A stretch of DNA of 9,789 bases, taken from contig JACQMX010000116.1 in NCBI GenBank assembly GCA_016203375.1, forward strand, positions 1 to 9,789. Direction: 5' to 3'. The position numbers and the translations under genes were made by a program. The notes under the pieces were generated by a model, which was not told the origin of the DNA, made no database searches, and saw only the letters and a list, made by a program, of their open reading frames with translations. Of this stretch, positions 1-6,669 are shown piece by piece. The first letter of the stretch is position 1; each line of letters opens with the position of its first letter. The DNA is from Candidatus Woesearchaeota archaeon. GTDB taxonomy: Archaea > Nanobdellota > Nanobdellia > Woesearchaeales > UBA12501.

Positions 1-1
1 A

Positions 2-373
2 GCATTACCAGTTGGCTGTTACTTGGAAGCTTGCGATAATTCCGGCGCAAAGACGGTAAAAATATTTTCCGTTAAAGGTCACAAGACCGTTAAGAAAAGA
101 ATTCCCGCTTGTGGCGTCGGCGATCTTGTCCAAGTTGCCGTAAAGAAAGGCAAGCCTGACGTACGAAAAAAAGTGATGTTCGGCGTTATTGTTCGACAGC
201 GCAAAGAATACAGGCGCCCCGACGGCATGCGTATCAAGTTCGAAGATAATGCCATTGTCATCCTGAAGGATGATAAAGGTAATCCAAAAGGAACAATATT
301 GAAAGGGCCTGTTGCCAAAGAAGCAGCAGAGCGCTGGCCGCAAATAGCGAAGATAGCAAGTATCATTGTTTAA
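2..373 (+). CDS. rpl14: Ribosomal protein L14 (uL14), 5' partial
   Basis: Large-subunit protein L14, which binds 23S rRNA near the subunit interface. The reading frame is open from the window's left edge: the visible residues begin ALPVGCYLEACDNSGAK, matching the usual archaeal N-terminal region, so roughly 10 residues are missing upstream. The in-frame TTG at 23 is internal and not the start. The L14 family signature is visible, beginning GVIVRQRKEYRRPDG and continuing through F-x2-N-x2-V. It ends at TAA, 9 bases before L24. This is the first gene in the window of the archaeal spc-type operon; S17 would be expected just upstream but lies outside the window. Identification is secure; only the start is unseen. 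Confidence 0.97.
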   Translation, partial: ALPVGCYLEACDNSGAKTVKIFSVKGHKTVKKRIPACGVGDLVQVAVKKGKPDVRKKVMFGVIVRQRKEYRRPDGMRIKFEDNAIVILKDDKGNPKGTILKGPVAKEAAERWPQIAKIASIIV

Positions 374-382
374 GGTGACATC

Positions 383-778
383 ATGAAGAAAGTATGGTCT
401 GGAGCATGGAAGGGAAGCAAGCTTCCGCGCAAGCAGCGAAAATATCGAGCGAATGCTCCGCTTCATGTCAAGCGTAAATTCCTTTCCGTTCATCTCTCTA
501 AGGAACTTCGGGCGAAATATTCTCGCCGTGCCGTTCCTGTTCGCTCTGGTGATAAAGTAAAGGTCCTGATCGGAAGTCATCGCGGCCACACGGGCAAAGT
601 TGATCGTGTGGATATGAAGCGAGCAAAAATATACGTCACCGGCATTGCCGCTATTAAAAAAGATGGCAGCAAAGTGGCGCCGCCACTCGAGCCATCAAAT
701 CTTATGATTACTGAACTTAGCCTGGGAGACAAGAAGCGTGAAGCCATGCTCACACGCGCGCTCCCTCAGGGGAAATAA
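383..778 (+). CDS. rpl24: Ribosomal protein L24 (uL24)
   Basis: Large-subunit protein L24, an early assembly protein binding the 5' region of 23S rRNA near the exit tunnel. The 131-residue product is of normal archaeal length. It has a basic N-terminal arm (residues 1-35, many K/R), the archaeal/eukaryotic element around HLSKELRAKYSRRA (37-50), and a KOW RNA-binding motif at about 56-82 (SGDKVKVLIGSHRGHTGKV). The GGTGA ribosome binding site at 374-378 supports the ATG at 383. It follows L14 by 9 bases and precedes S4e by 9 bases, the standard archaeal order. The frame is intact and nothing is unusual. Confidence 0.97.
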   Translation: MKKVWSGAWKGSKLPRKQRKYRANAPLHVKRKFLSVHLSKELRAKYSRRAVPVRSGDKVKVLIGSHRGHTGKVDRVDMKRAKIYVTGIAAIKKDGSKVAPPLEPSNLMITELSLGDKKREAMLTRALPQGK

Positions 779-787
779 TGATGTACT

Positions 788-1477
788 ATGGTAAAGAAAC
801 ACCTTAAAAGCGTTGCAACGCCACGAACATGGAGTGTTCCAAGAAAGGAAACCGTCTTTATTACTCGGCCCTATCCTGGTGCGCACCCCATGCTCTACAG
901 TATGCCATTGAATGTTGTCATGAAAGAGCTCATCAAATGCGCCCAGACGACTAAAGAGGTTCGGTATATCCTGAAGACAAAACAAGTGCTTGTTGATGGC
1001 GTACGCCGACAGGAGTATAAGATGCCTGTTGGCCTCATGGATGTTGTAAGCCTTTCTGGCATTAACGAGTATTATCGCATCGTTCTTGATAATCGGGGCA
1101 AGATCATCGCTGTTTCCATATCAAAAGAGGAAGCGGTGCTGAAGCCTTGTCGCGTCGCCGGCAAGACGCTTGTTGGCAAGGACAAATTCCAGCTGAACCT
1201 AAGTGGGGGAAGAAATCTTCTTGTTCCAAAAGCAGATTATGCTGTTGGAGATACGCTCCTCCTCACGCTTCCGCAGCAAGAGATCAAACAGCATTTGAAA
1301 CTCGAGAAAGGGATGCTCGTTTATCTTATTGGAGGGAAACATATTGGAGAAACGGGTACTGTTGAAGAGATCGCAGATGGCAAGATTCGAGTCAAGACAG
1401 GCTCTGCCACATACGAAACGTCGAAGCAGTATGCGTTTGTCGTTGGTAAAGAAAAGTCGCTGGTAACACTAAAATAG
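788..1477 (+). CDS. rps4e: Ribosomal protein S4e (eS4)
   Basis: Small-subunit protein S4e, found only in archaea and eukaryotes, which binds 16S rRNA in the body of the 30S subunit. The 229-residue product starts MVKKHLKSVATPRTW, the expected basic N terminus. An S4-type RNA-binding segment lies at about 42-90 (KELIKCAQTTKEVRYILKTK, then QVLVDG), followed by the central S4e region and a KOW-like segment at about 174-195 (KGMLVYLIGGKHIGETGTV). Two upstream ATGs (778, 781) are in another frame that stops quickly, so 788 is the start; its ribosome binding site is weak (TGATG just upstream). It ends at TAG, read as a stop because L5 begins 5 bases later. Confidence 0.97.
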   Translation: MVKKHLKSVATPRTWSVPRKETVFITRPYPGAHPMLYSMPLNVVMKELIKCAQTTKEVRYILKTKQVLVDGVRRQEYKMPVGLMDVVSLSGINEYYRIVLDNRGKIIAVSISKEEAVLKPCRVAGKTLVGKDKFQLNLSGGRNLLVPKADYAVGDTLLLTLPQQEIKQHLKLEKGMLVYLIGGKHIGETGTVEEIADGKIRVKTGSATYETSKQYAFVVGKEKSLVTLK

Positions 1478-1481
1478 GAAC

Positions 1482-1997
1482 ATGAACGCTATGAGAAAAA
1501 TAAAAATCGAGAAACTCACCCTGAATATTGGGGCCGGAAAAAATCCAGATGTGCTCAAGAAAGGTACTAGACTCTTGAAAAACATAACTGGACTTGAACC
1601 GGTAAAAACTGTTACCCAGAAAAGAATTCCTAATTGGGGGTTGCGACCAGGCTTGCCTATTGGTTGTAAAATTACATTGCGAAAGCAGCAAGCGTACGAA
1701 TTGGTTACGAGACTCCTCGATGCGAAGTCCAAGAAACTTAAATCAAGCAACGTTGATAATAATGGGAACGTATCCTTTGGCATTCATGAATATATTGACA
1801 TCCCTGGCGTTAAGTATGATCCAGAAATTGGAATTATGGGTTTACAAGCATGCATTACGCTCGAACGAAATGGTTTTCGAGTAAAGCGGCGAAGAATTGG
1901 ACCAGCGAAACTTCCTCAAAATCATAGAATTGCAAGGGATGAGGCAATCCAGTATCTTACAACGACATTTAATGTTCAGGTGAGTGATGAAGAATGA
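1482..1997 (+). CDS. rpl5: Ribosomal protein L5 (uL5)
   Basis: Large-subunit protein L5, which binds 5S rRNA together with L18 and sits in the central protuberance. The 171-residue product has the archaeal N-terminal pattern [17 protein letters not shown] (4-20), the [17 protein letters not shown] segment (41-57) and the C-terminal [10 protein letters not shown] (131-140). The ATG at 1482 has AGGA just upstream. An in-frame ATG at 1491 would give a protein three residues shorter and cannot be excluded. The TGA stop overlaps the S14 start by 4 bases (ATGA), indicating translational coupling. Length and content are normal for archaea. Confidence 0.97.
   Translation: MNAMRKIKIEKLTLNIGAGKNPDVLKKGTRLLKNITGLEPVKTVTQKRIPNWGLRPGLPIGCKITLRKQQAYELVTRLLDAKSKKLKSSNVDNNGNVSFGIHEYIDIPGVKYDPEIGIMGLQACITLERNGFRVKRRRIGPAKLPQNHRIARDEAIQYLTTTFNVQVSDEE
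1979..1989 (+). promoter_or_regulatory. Tandem ribosome binding site for S14
   Basis: The stretch GGTGAGTGATG lies inside the end of the L5 gene and contains two Shine-Dalgarno-like cores, GGTGA and GTGATG, ending 10 and 4 bases before the ATG at 1994. This supports the long S14 start with its N-terminal extension. No later ATG exists before the zinc-binding core. Confidence 0.6.
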
Positions 1998-2224
1998 CGT
2001 ACAGCGATTATCATAAAGCCTTAAAGCAACTAAAAGTGAAGCCAGCAAAGTTGCAAAAATATTTGAAGCATAATACGCCAAAGAAGCGAAGCTGTGGTAT
2101 AAGTCTTCGCCGATGTAGACGCTGTGGGCGAATAGGCGCGCATGTGCAGAAGTACGGTCTGCACCTTTGTCGACAATGCTTTAGAGAAACGGCAGCAAAA
2201 CTAGGCTTCAAAAAATACAATTAA
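1994..2224 (+). CDS. rps14: Ribosomal protein S14 (uS14), zinc-binding type, N-terminally extended
   Basis: Small-subunit protein S14 of the head domain. The core is the archaeal zinc-ribbon form: C41-x2-C44 and C59-x2-C62 flank [12 protein letters not shown], followed by the family ending [14 protein letters not shown]. Archaeal S14 is usually about 50-57 residues. This one has 76 because of a basic, helix-like N-terminal extension of about 25 residues beginning [19 protein letters not shown]. The start is supported by the 4-base overlap with L5, the GGTGA site upstream, and the lack of any alternative ATG. An additional cysteine (C34) lies just before the zinc ribbon. It is followed by S8 after 10 bases. 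Confidence 0.96.
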   Translation: MTYSDYHKALKQLKVKPAKLQKYLKHNTPKKRSCGISLRRCRRCGRIGAHVQKYGLHLCRQCFRETAAKLGFKKYN

Positions 2225-2234
2225 TGGTGACTAC

Positions 2235-2627
2235 ATGACACTCAATGACCCTGTATCAAGCGCGTTGTCGGCGATCCTTAACGCCGAGCGTATTGGAAAC
2301 ACTACTATGATAGTGAAACCAACCTCAAAGCTTATCAAGGGTGTGCTTACGATCTTGAAAGAAAATCTTTACCTCGGTGAATATACAGAGGTTGAAGATG
2401 GTCGTGGAAATTATCTTACGGTTAACCTCTTGCGGCGCATCAATAAATGCGGCGCGATTAAACCGCGATATCCTGTTGCGCTTGCTGATTATGAAAAGTT
2501 TGAGAAGCGTTATTTGCCGGCAAAGGACTTTGGCATACTGATCGTTTCAACACCAAAAGGTCTAATGACGCATATAGCGGCAAAAAAACAGAAAATTGGA
2601 GGAAGGCTCCTCGCCTATTGCTATTAA
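2235..2627 (+). CDS. rps8: Ribosomal protein S8 (uS8)
   Basis: Small-subunit protein S8, a primary binder of the 16S rRNA central domain. The 130-residue product matches the archaeal length. It begins with the typical MTLNDPVSSALSAILNAERI and ends with the diagnostic C-terminal segment: GILIVSTPKGLMTH (100-113) then IGGRLLAYCY (121-130). A GGTGA ribosome binding site at 2226-2230 precedes the ATG by 4 bases. Only one base separates its TAA from the preferred L6 start, so L6 is probably translated by re-initiation. Nothing unusual. Confidence 0.97.
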   Translation: MTLNDPVSSALSAILNAERIGNTTMIVKPTSKLIKGVLTILKENLYLGEYTEVEDGRGNYLTVNLLRRINKCGAIKPRYPVALADYEKFEKRYLPAKDFGILIVSTPKGLMTHIAAKKQKIGGRLLAYCY

Positions 2628-2628
2628 G

Positions 2629-3186
2629 ATGAAGCTCAAACTAATGAAAGCAGATGTTGCATTGCCCTCTGGTGTTACTTGCACTGTTCAGGGAAATACT
2701 ACGGTCACTCTTCGAGGGCCGAAAGGGGAAGTTACTCGTCAATTTCCTCACCAAAAGATCAGCGTAACGGTAGAGGGGAACACTATCTTGATAAGTGCAA
2801 AAAATGCAACAAAGTCGGAAAAAACAATGATTGGCACATTCGAATCGCATATCAAAAATATGTTAAAAGGAGTCACTGATGGTCATAGTTATCGCATGAA
2901 AATTTGCTCTGGTCACTTCCCGATGAACGTTAGTGTTGCCGGTAGTGAATTTATTATCAAAAATTTCCTTGGAGAAAAGGTGCCACGGAAGCTGAAACTT
3001 CGTCAAGGGGTCACAGTAAAAGTTGAAGGACAAGAAGTTGTTGTTGAAGGTGTTTTCCTTGAACAAGTTTCCCAAACAGCAGCAGACATCGAGCTGCTTA
3101 CCCGAATAAGGAATCGTGATTTACGCATCTTCCAAGATGGTATTTATATTACCAATAAAGATGGTCAAGCGGTCGGTCAACTATGA
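2629..3186 (+). CDS. rpl6: Ribosomal protein L6 (uL6)
   Basis: Large-subunit protein L6, which binds 23S rRNA near the sarcin-ricin loop and the factor-binding site. The 185-residue product has the two-domain L6 layout, with beta-rich halves such as GNTTVTLRGPKGEVTRQF and GQEVVVEGVFLEQVSQTAAD, and an archaeal C-terminal segment NRDLRIFQDGIYI. The frame extends upstream to a TTG at 2596 inside S8, but no archaeal L6 has that leader and no ribosome binding site fits. ATG 2629, one base after the S8 stop, is preferred; ATG 2644 (MKADVALPSGV) is an equally plausible start, since neither has a clear Shine-Dalgarno. The TGA overlaps the L32e start by 4 bases. Confidence 0.95.
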   Translation: MKLKLMKADVALPSGVTCTVQGNTTVTLRGPKGEVTRQFPHQKISVTVEGNTILISAKNATKSEKTMIGTFESHIKNMLKGVTDGHSYRMKICSGHFPMNVSVAGSEFIIKNFLGEKVPRKLKLRQGVTVKVEGQEVVVEGVFLEQVSQTAADIELLTRIRNRDLRIFQDGIYITNKDGQAVGQL

Positions 3187-3773
3187 GCAATCTCAAAGCA
3201 TTACTGGAATATAGAAAGCACCTCAAGGGGCGAAAACCAGAATTCATCAGACAGGATGCTCATAAACACCCATCGCTTGGAAGGAAATGGCGCAGACCTC
3301 GCGGCATTCAGTCAAAGATGCGCAAGAATAAGCGCGGTTATCGAGCATCGGTGACCATTGGTTATAGAAGTCCTAAAACAGTCCGTGGCTTGCATCCATC
3401 AGGACTTCAGAGCGTTGTTGTTCATACGCTCGATGGCTTAAAGGCGCTTGATACAAAAACACAAGGAGCAACAATAGCGCATGTAGGCATGAAGCAAAAG
3501 ATGGAACTTTTGCGATTTGCTGTCGAAAAGAAAATCCCTGTCTTAAACGTGAAGGACGTTGCCTTATTTTTGAAGAAAGCTGAAGAAGCTCGCCAGCTTA
3601 AGAAAGAAGAACAAGAAGGCAAGCGCAATGCAAAGCTGCAAAAGCAAGAAGAGCTAAAGAAAGTTGCAAAGACAAAAGAAGCGGAAAAGAAAGAAGAAGC
3701 AGCGCCGCCAAGTGAAGAAAAAAAGAAAGAAGAAGTTAAAGAAGTTGAGAAGATCCTGACAAAGAAAGAATAG
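3183..3773 (+). CDS. rpl32e: Ribosomal protein L32e (eL32) with K/E-rich C-terminal tail
   Basis: Archaeal/eukaryotic large-subunit protein L32e. Residues 1-125 are the conserved core: basic patch SLGRKWRRPRGIQSKMRKNK (31-50), YRSPKTVRGLHPSG (61-74), and an ending IPVLNVKD (118-125). From about 131 to 196 there is a tail made almost wholly of K, E, A and Q with no hydrophobic core, predicted to be a charged helix or disordered. Many archaeal L32e proteins are about 130 residues without such a tail. The tail shares codon style (GAA, AAG, AAA) with the rest of the operon and is in frame, so it is unlikely to be an error. The start overlaps L6 by 4 bases. Confidence 0.96.
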   Translation: MSNLKALLEYRKHLKGRKPEFIRQDAHKHPSLGRKWRRPRGIQSKMRKNKRGYRASVTIGYRSPKTVRGLHPSGLQSVVVHTLDGLKALDTKTQGATIAHVGMKQKMELLRFAVEKKIPVLNVKDVALFLKKAEEARQLKKEEQEGKRNAKLQKQEELKKVAKTKEAEKKEEAAPPSEEKKKEEVKEVEKILTKKE

Positions 3774-3777
3774 GGAG
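3773..3777 (+). promoter_or_regulatory. Ribosome binding site deciding the L19e start
   Basis: GGGAG lies directly against the first in-frame ATG (3778), too close to serve it, but 6 bases before the second in-frame ATG (3784). This favours 3784 as the initiation codon of L19e. Confidence 0.6.
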
Positions 3778-3783
3778 ATGCAT

Positions 3784-4239
3784 ATGGAACTTACCGTTCA
3801 ACGACGACTTGCCGCAGAAGTGCTTCATTGCTCCCCGAAGCGGGTGTGGTTTGATGAAACACGACTTGGTGATATTAAGGAGGCTATTACCAAGCAAGAC
3901 CTTCGCGGTTTGATCGCAAAAGGGCTTATCCAGATGAAACGGAAGCGAGGGATTTCCCGTGGGCGTGCCAGATTTAATCAGGCCCAGCGAAGAAAAGGAC
4001 GCCAGCGAGGTCATGGTTCAAGAAAGGGATTGGCTACAGCTCGCCAGCCAGAAAAGCGCGCTTGGCTTGCGCGCATTAGATTACAACGCGTTTTTATCAA
4101 ATCATTGCGAGACAAAAACATGATCAGCAACGTGGCATATCGAGAATTATACATGAAATGCAAAGGCGGATACTTCCGTAGCTTACGCCATGTGAAACTC
4201 TACCTTGATGAACATAACCTTATAACCAAGAAAAAGTGA
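3784..4239 (+). CDS. rpl19e: Ribosomal protein L19e (eL19)
   Basis: Archaeal/eukaryotic large-subunit protein L19e, an all-helical protein that forms an intersubunit bridge. From ATG 3784 the product has 151 residues and begins MELTVQRRLAAEVL, matching the usual archaeal N terminus. The family pattern VWFDE (21-25), the basic middle RGHGSRKGLATARQPEKRAW (75-94) and the C-terminal helix RSLRHVKLYLDEH (132-144) are present. An in-frame ATG at 3778 would add only two residues and has no properly spaced ribosome binding site. It ends with TGA, 4 bases before L18. Normal length, no anomalies. Confidence 0.96.
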   Translation: MELTVQRRLAAEVLHCSPKRVWFDETRLGDIKEAITKQDLRGLIAKGLIQMKRKRGISRGRARFNQAQRRKGRQRGHGSRKGLATARQPEKRAWLARIRLQRVFIKSLRDKNMISNVAYRELYMKCKGGYFRSLRHVKLYLDEHNLITKKK

Positions 4240-4243
4240 GACT

Positions 4244-4831
4244 ATGAGACGTAATGATATAACCTACACCGTTCCATTCCGAAGGAAGAGAGAAGGAAAG
4301 ACAGATTATCGTAAACGCCTTGCTCTCCTTAAGTCTGGCTTGCCGCGCTTAGTTGTACGAAAGTCAATCAAAAATGTTGTCGTTCAAATCATTCAATACC
4401 AGTCAACGGGAGATAAAGTTATTGTTTCAGCGCACTCAAATGAGCTAAAGAAATATGGATGGAAACTCTCCCGTGGGAATATAACTGCAGCGTATCTTGT
4501 TGGTATGCTCATAGGAGAAAAGGCAAAAAAGGCAAAGATCAAGGACGTTATACTCGACATGGGCTTGCAATTATCCGTTAAGGGTTCAAGGATTTACGCC
4601 GTAGTGAAAGGGTTTCTTGATGCCGGTCTGAAGCTTCCTTGCGATCCAGAAATATTGCCTAGTGATGATCGCCTTTTAGGGAAGCATGTTGAAGCGTACG
4701 CGAAGCAGCTCATGGCCGATAAAGTGAGATATCAACATCAATTCAGCGCGTATCTCGCTCAAGGCGTTAATCCAACAGAGATCTCCAAATACGTCCAAGA
4801 GACAAAAGCAAAGATAGCAAAAGGTGTCTGA
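4244..4831 (+). CDS. rpl18: Ribosomal protein L18 (uL18)
   Basis: Large-subunit protein L18, which binds 5S rRNA with L5. The 195-residue product is of the longer archaeal/eukaryotic L5e-like type. Its N-terminal pattern is TYTVPFRRKREGKTDYRKRL (7-26), followed by LPRLVVRKSIKNVVVQII (33-50) and the helical segment around GNITAAYLVGMLIGEKA (78-94). The C-terminal part ends in a basic helix. The ATG at 4244 lies 4 bases after the L19e stop, with a weak GTGA upstream, consistent with coupling. The gene runs to within 2 bases of S5. No anomaly seen. Confidence 0.96.
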   Translation: MRRNDITYTVPFRRKREGKTDYRKRLALLKSGLPRLVVRKSIKNVVVQIIQYQSTGDKVIVSAHSNELKKYGWKLSRGNITAAYLVGMLIGEKAKKAKIKDVILDMGLQLSVKGSRIYAVVKGFLDAGLKLPCDPEILPSDDRLLGKHVEAYAKQLMADKVRYQHQFSAYLAQGVNPTEISKYVQETKAKIAKGV

Positions 4832-4833
4832 TC

Positions 4834-5736
4834 ATGCCCAAAGAACAAAAACAGCTAAAGGAAGAAAAAAAGGAAGAAAAAGCGCAACCTGCTTCAGAAG
4901 AGGTCCAAGAAGAGGTTGAATCCGTTGCGGTGGTTGTACCTGAAGAAGCGCCGGATATCATTACTCCTATTGCAGAAGAAGAGGTTCCTGTCGAAGCGAA
5001 ATTCTCGCTTGCCGTAGAACAATGGCGACCAAAGACAGAGATTGGAAAGGCGGTCAAGAGCGGTGAGGTTACCAGTATCGATGAAGTTCTTGACTCGGGC
5101 AAGAAGATTCTCGAAGCGGAGATCGTCGATGTGCTTTTTCCAAACTTGGAAAGCGACTTGCTCATGATTGGCCAGTCTAAGGGTAAGTTTGTCGGCGGAC
5201 AACGCCGGGTATTCAAGCAAACGCAGAAAAAGACAAAAGAGGGAAACAAGCCAAAATTTGCGACATATGCCGTTGTAGGAAATCGTGATGGCATCATTGG
5301 TATTGGCTATGGCAAAAGCAAGGAAACCGTTCCGGCGCGAGAAAAAGCCTTGCGAAATGCTCGCTTACATATTATCAAGATTAGGCGTGGCTGCGGCTCC
5401 TGGCAGTGCGGTTGCAAACAGCCACATTCAATCCCATTTACTGTTTATGGAAAGTGCGGTTCTGTTGAAATTTGGCTAATGCCTGCGCCAAAAGGCAAAG
5501 GCTTGATCGTGGAAAAAGAATGTCAAAAGATCCTCGCTCTTGCCGGCATCAAGGATGCCTGGTCAAAGACAAAGGGAAAGACGGTGAGTAAGATTAATCT
5601 TGTTAATGCCTGCTTCGCCGCATTGCAAGAATTGATGAGGACGAAAATTCAATCTCAACATAATGAAGCCTTAGGTGTTGTCGAGGGAAGTATTGGTGAA
5701 ATAGCACATGGAAACGCAGAAGAAGAATCAAAGTAA
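4834..5736 (+). CDS. rps5: Ribosomal protein S5 (uS5) with acidic N-terminal extension
   Basis: Small-subunit protein S5, involved in decoding accuracy. Residues 62-275 are the archaeal core: EQWRPKTEIGKAVKSGEVTS (62-81), the double-stranded RNA-binding-like S5 domain, RRGCGSWQCGCKQPHSIPF (184-202) and the C-terminal domain. C187, C192 and C194 belong to a motif usual in archaeal and eukaryotic S5. Residues 1-60 are an added low-complexity segment: K/E-rich first, then E/V/P-rich. Archaeal S5 is commonly 200-240 residues; this one has 300. The start is ATG 4834 with GGTG at 4823-4826. The 3' end overlaps the next gene, L30, by 29 bases. Confidence 0.95.
   Translation: MPKEQKQLKEEKKEEKAQPASEEVQEEVESVAVVVPEEAPDIITPIAEEEVPVEAKFSLAVEQWRPKTEIGKAVKSGEVTSIDEVLDSGKKILEAEIVDVLFPNLESDLLMIGQSKGKFVGGQRRVFKQTQKKTKEGNKPKFATYAVVGNRDGIIGIGYGKSKETVPAREKALRNARLHIIKIRRGCGSWQCGCKQPHSIPFTVYGKCGSVEIWLMPAPKGKGLIVEKECQKILALAGIKDAWSKTKGKTVSKINLVNACFAALQELMRTKIQSQHNEALGVVEGSIGEIAHGNAEEESK
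5695..5699 (+). promoter_or_regulatory. Ribosome binding site of L30 within the S5 gene
   Basis: GGTGA lies 8 bases before the ATG at 5708, inside the S5 coding sequence. It supports the upstream L30 start and therefore the 29-base S5/L30 overlap, against the later GTG at 5747, which has no such site. Confidence 0.6.
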
Positions 5737-6124
5737 ATCGAAAGCAGTGGAAAAGGCACCATCGCCTAGCGGCGCAACGCTTGCGATTGTTCGTGTTCGC
5801 GGTATGGTGAACAACAAGCCAGATGTTCGTCGTACTCTGGCCCTTCTCCGACTCCTCAAGAAAAATACATGCGTTGTTTATCCTAAAACAGCCGCAATTG
5901 CCGGTATGCTCAAATTAGCCAAGGATTATATTACCTGGGGGGATCTTGATGATGAAACCCACAAGCTTCTCGTCGAGAAAAAAGGAGAGGGTACACTTTT
6001 CCATCTTCATCCGCCTCGAGGTGGTTTTGGCAGGAAAGGAATAAAGCGATCGTTTGCCGCACATGGCGCCTTAGGCGATCGTGGCGTAAAAATTAATGAT
6101 CTGGTGAAGAGGATGCTCCCATGA
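5708..6124 (+). CDS. rpl30: Ribosomal protein L30 (uL30), shortened archaeal form
   Basis: Large-subunit protein L30. The conserved first half is clear: ATLAIVRVRGMVNNKPDVRR (23-42), then MLKLAKDYITWGDLDDET (67-84), as is the archaeal/eukaryotic C-terminal part FHLHPPRGGFGRKGIKRSF (98-116) and GALGDRGVKINDLVKRML (120-137). Archaeal L30 normally has some 50 residues between the DYITWG-DET segment and LHPPRGG. Here only about 15 remain (HKLLVEKKGEGTLFH), so the middle domain is largely missing in frame. Residues 1-22 are an added K/S-rich leader, partly encoded in the overlap with S5. The product has 138 residues. The TGA overlaps L15 by 4 bases. Confidence 0.94.
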   Translation: METQKKNQSKSKAVEKAPSPSGATLAIVRVRGMVNNKPDVRRTLALLRLLKKNTCVVYPKTAAIAGMLKLAKDYITWGDLDDETHKLLVEKKGEGTLFHLHPPRGGFGRKGIKRSFAAHGALGDRGVKINDLVKRMLP

Positions 6125-6606
6125 CAACGCATAAGCGAAAGAAGCTTGTGAAGTACCGAGGCAGCCATACGCACGGCGGTGGTGCAAAGAAAAAGCGCCG
6201 TGGCAGTGGCAATCGCGGCGGCCGAGGTATGGCGGGAACAGGAAAGCGCGCAGATTCAAAGAAACCATCCATCAATGTAGCCACTTATTTTGGCAAACAT
6301 GGCTTTATCAAAAAAAATGCAAATATAGTAAGAGCCATAAACTTAGAATACTTTGAAGTACATATGGATGATCTTGTGGCCCAAAGCAAGGCAGAGAAAA
6401 AAGCAGATGGCTTTCATATTGATCTTTCCACGTTAGGATACGATAAGCTGCTTGGTGGGGGGCAGGCGACCAAAAAATATCATTTTACTGTCCGTTTTGC
6501 AGCCGCAGGCGCTATAGAAAAAGTCAAGCAAGCGGGCGGTCAGGTCGCTGTTCTTGAAGGCAAGGCAGCGCCAGAGCCTGTTAAAGATGTTAAAAAGAAA
6601 CAATAA
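6121..6606 (+). CDS. rpl15: Ribosomal protein L15 (uL15)
   Basis: Large-subunit protein L15, which contacts several 23S rRNA domains through a glycine-rich arm. The 161-residue product has the typical archaeal N terminus KRKKLVKYRGSHTHGGGAKK (5-24), a Gly/Arg stretch GSGNRGGRGMAGTGKR (28-43), and the C-terminal fold with LLGGGQATKKYHFTVRFAAA (110-129) and AGGQVAVLEGKAA. A short K/V/P-rich end follows. The start overlaps the L30 stop (ATGA), and GAGGATG lies upstream. It is the last ribosomal protein of the tightly packed block; a 63-base spacer with a promoter follows. Confidence 0.96.
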   Translation: MTTHKRKKLVKYRGSHTHGGGAKKKRRGSGNRGGRGMAGTGKRADSKKPSINVATYFGKHGFIKKNANIVRAINLEYFEVHMDDLVAQSKAEKKADGFHIDLSTLGYDKLLGGGQATKKYHFTVRFAAAGAIEKVKQAGGQVAVLEGKAAPEPVKDVKKKQ

Positions 6607-6619
6607 TCCTCCTATTGTA

Positions 6620-6634
6620 CAAAACGCTTATATA
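6620..6634 (+). promoter_or_regulatory. TATA-type archaeal promoter before secY
   Basis: CTTATATA at 6627-6634 resembles the archaeal TATA box, preceded by an A-rich CAAAACG that could serve as the TFB recognition element. Transcription would start about 25 bases downstream, near 6655-6660, giving a short leader containing the GGGGTG ribosome binding site at 6659-6664. It lies in the largest spacer of the window, which fits a real internal promoter, although readthrough from L15 remains likely. Confidence 0.5.
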
Positions 6635-6669
6635 GATCTATTCCTTAACATTCATGAAGGGGTGCTTTG

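Noticed and set aside
5..589. 194-codon open frame on the minus strand across L14 and L24
   Set aside because: It lies wholly opposite two secure ribosomal genes, has no recognisable protein character and no promoter or ribosome binding site of note. It is a shadow of their codon pattern.
1475..1477. Possible recoded TAG (pyrrolysine) at the end of S4e
   Set aside because: S4e is already full length and L5 starts 5 bases later; TAG also ends L32e and the DUF106 gene normally.
2596..2628. Upstream TTG start for L6 within S8
   Set aside because: It would add 11 residues of S8-shadow sequence; ATG 2629 directly after the S8 stop fits better.
4767..5297. 176-codon minus-strand open frame opposite the S5 leader
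   Set aside because: Its serine/phenylalanine-rich stretches are the complement of the K/E codons in S5, with no independent evidence.
5388..5418. Cysteine cluster C187/C192/C194 in S5 as a new metal site
   Set aside because: The RGCGSWQCGC pattern is usual in archaeal and eukaryotic S5, so it is not a novelty of this genome.
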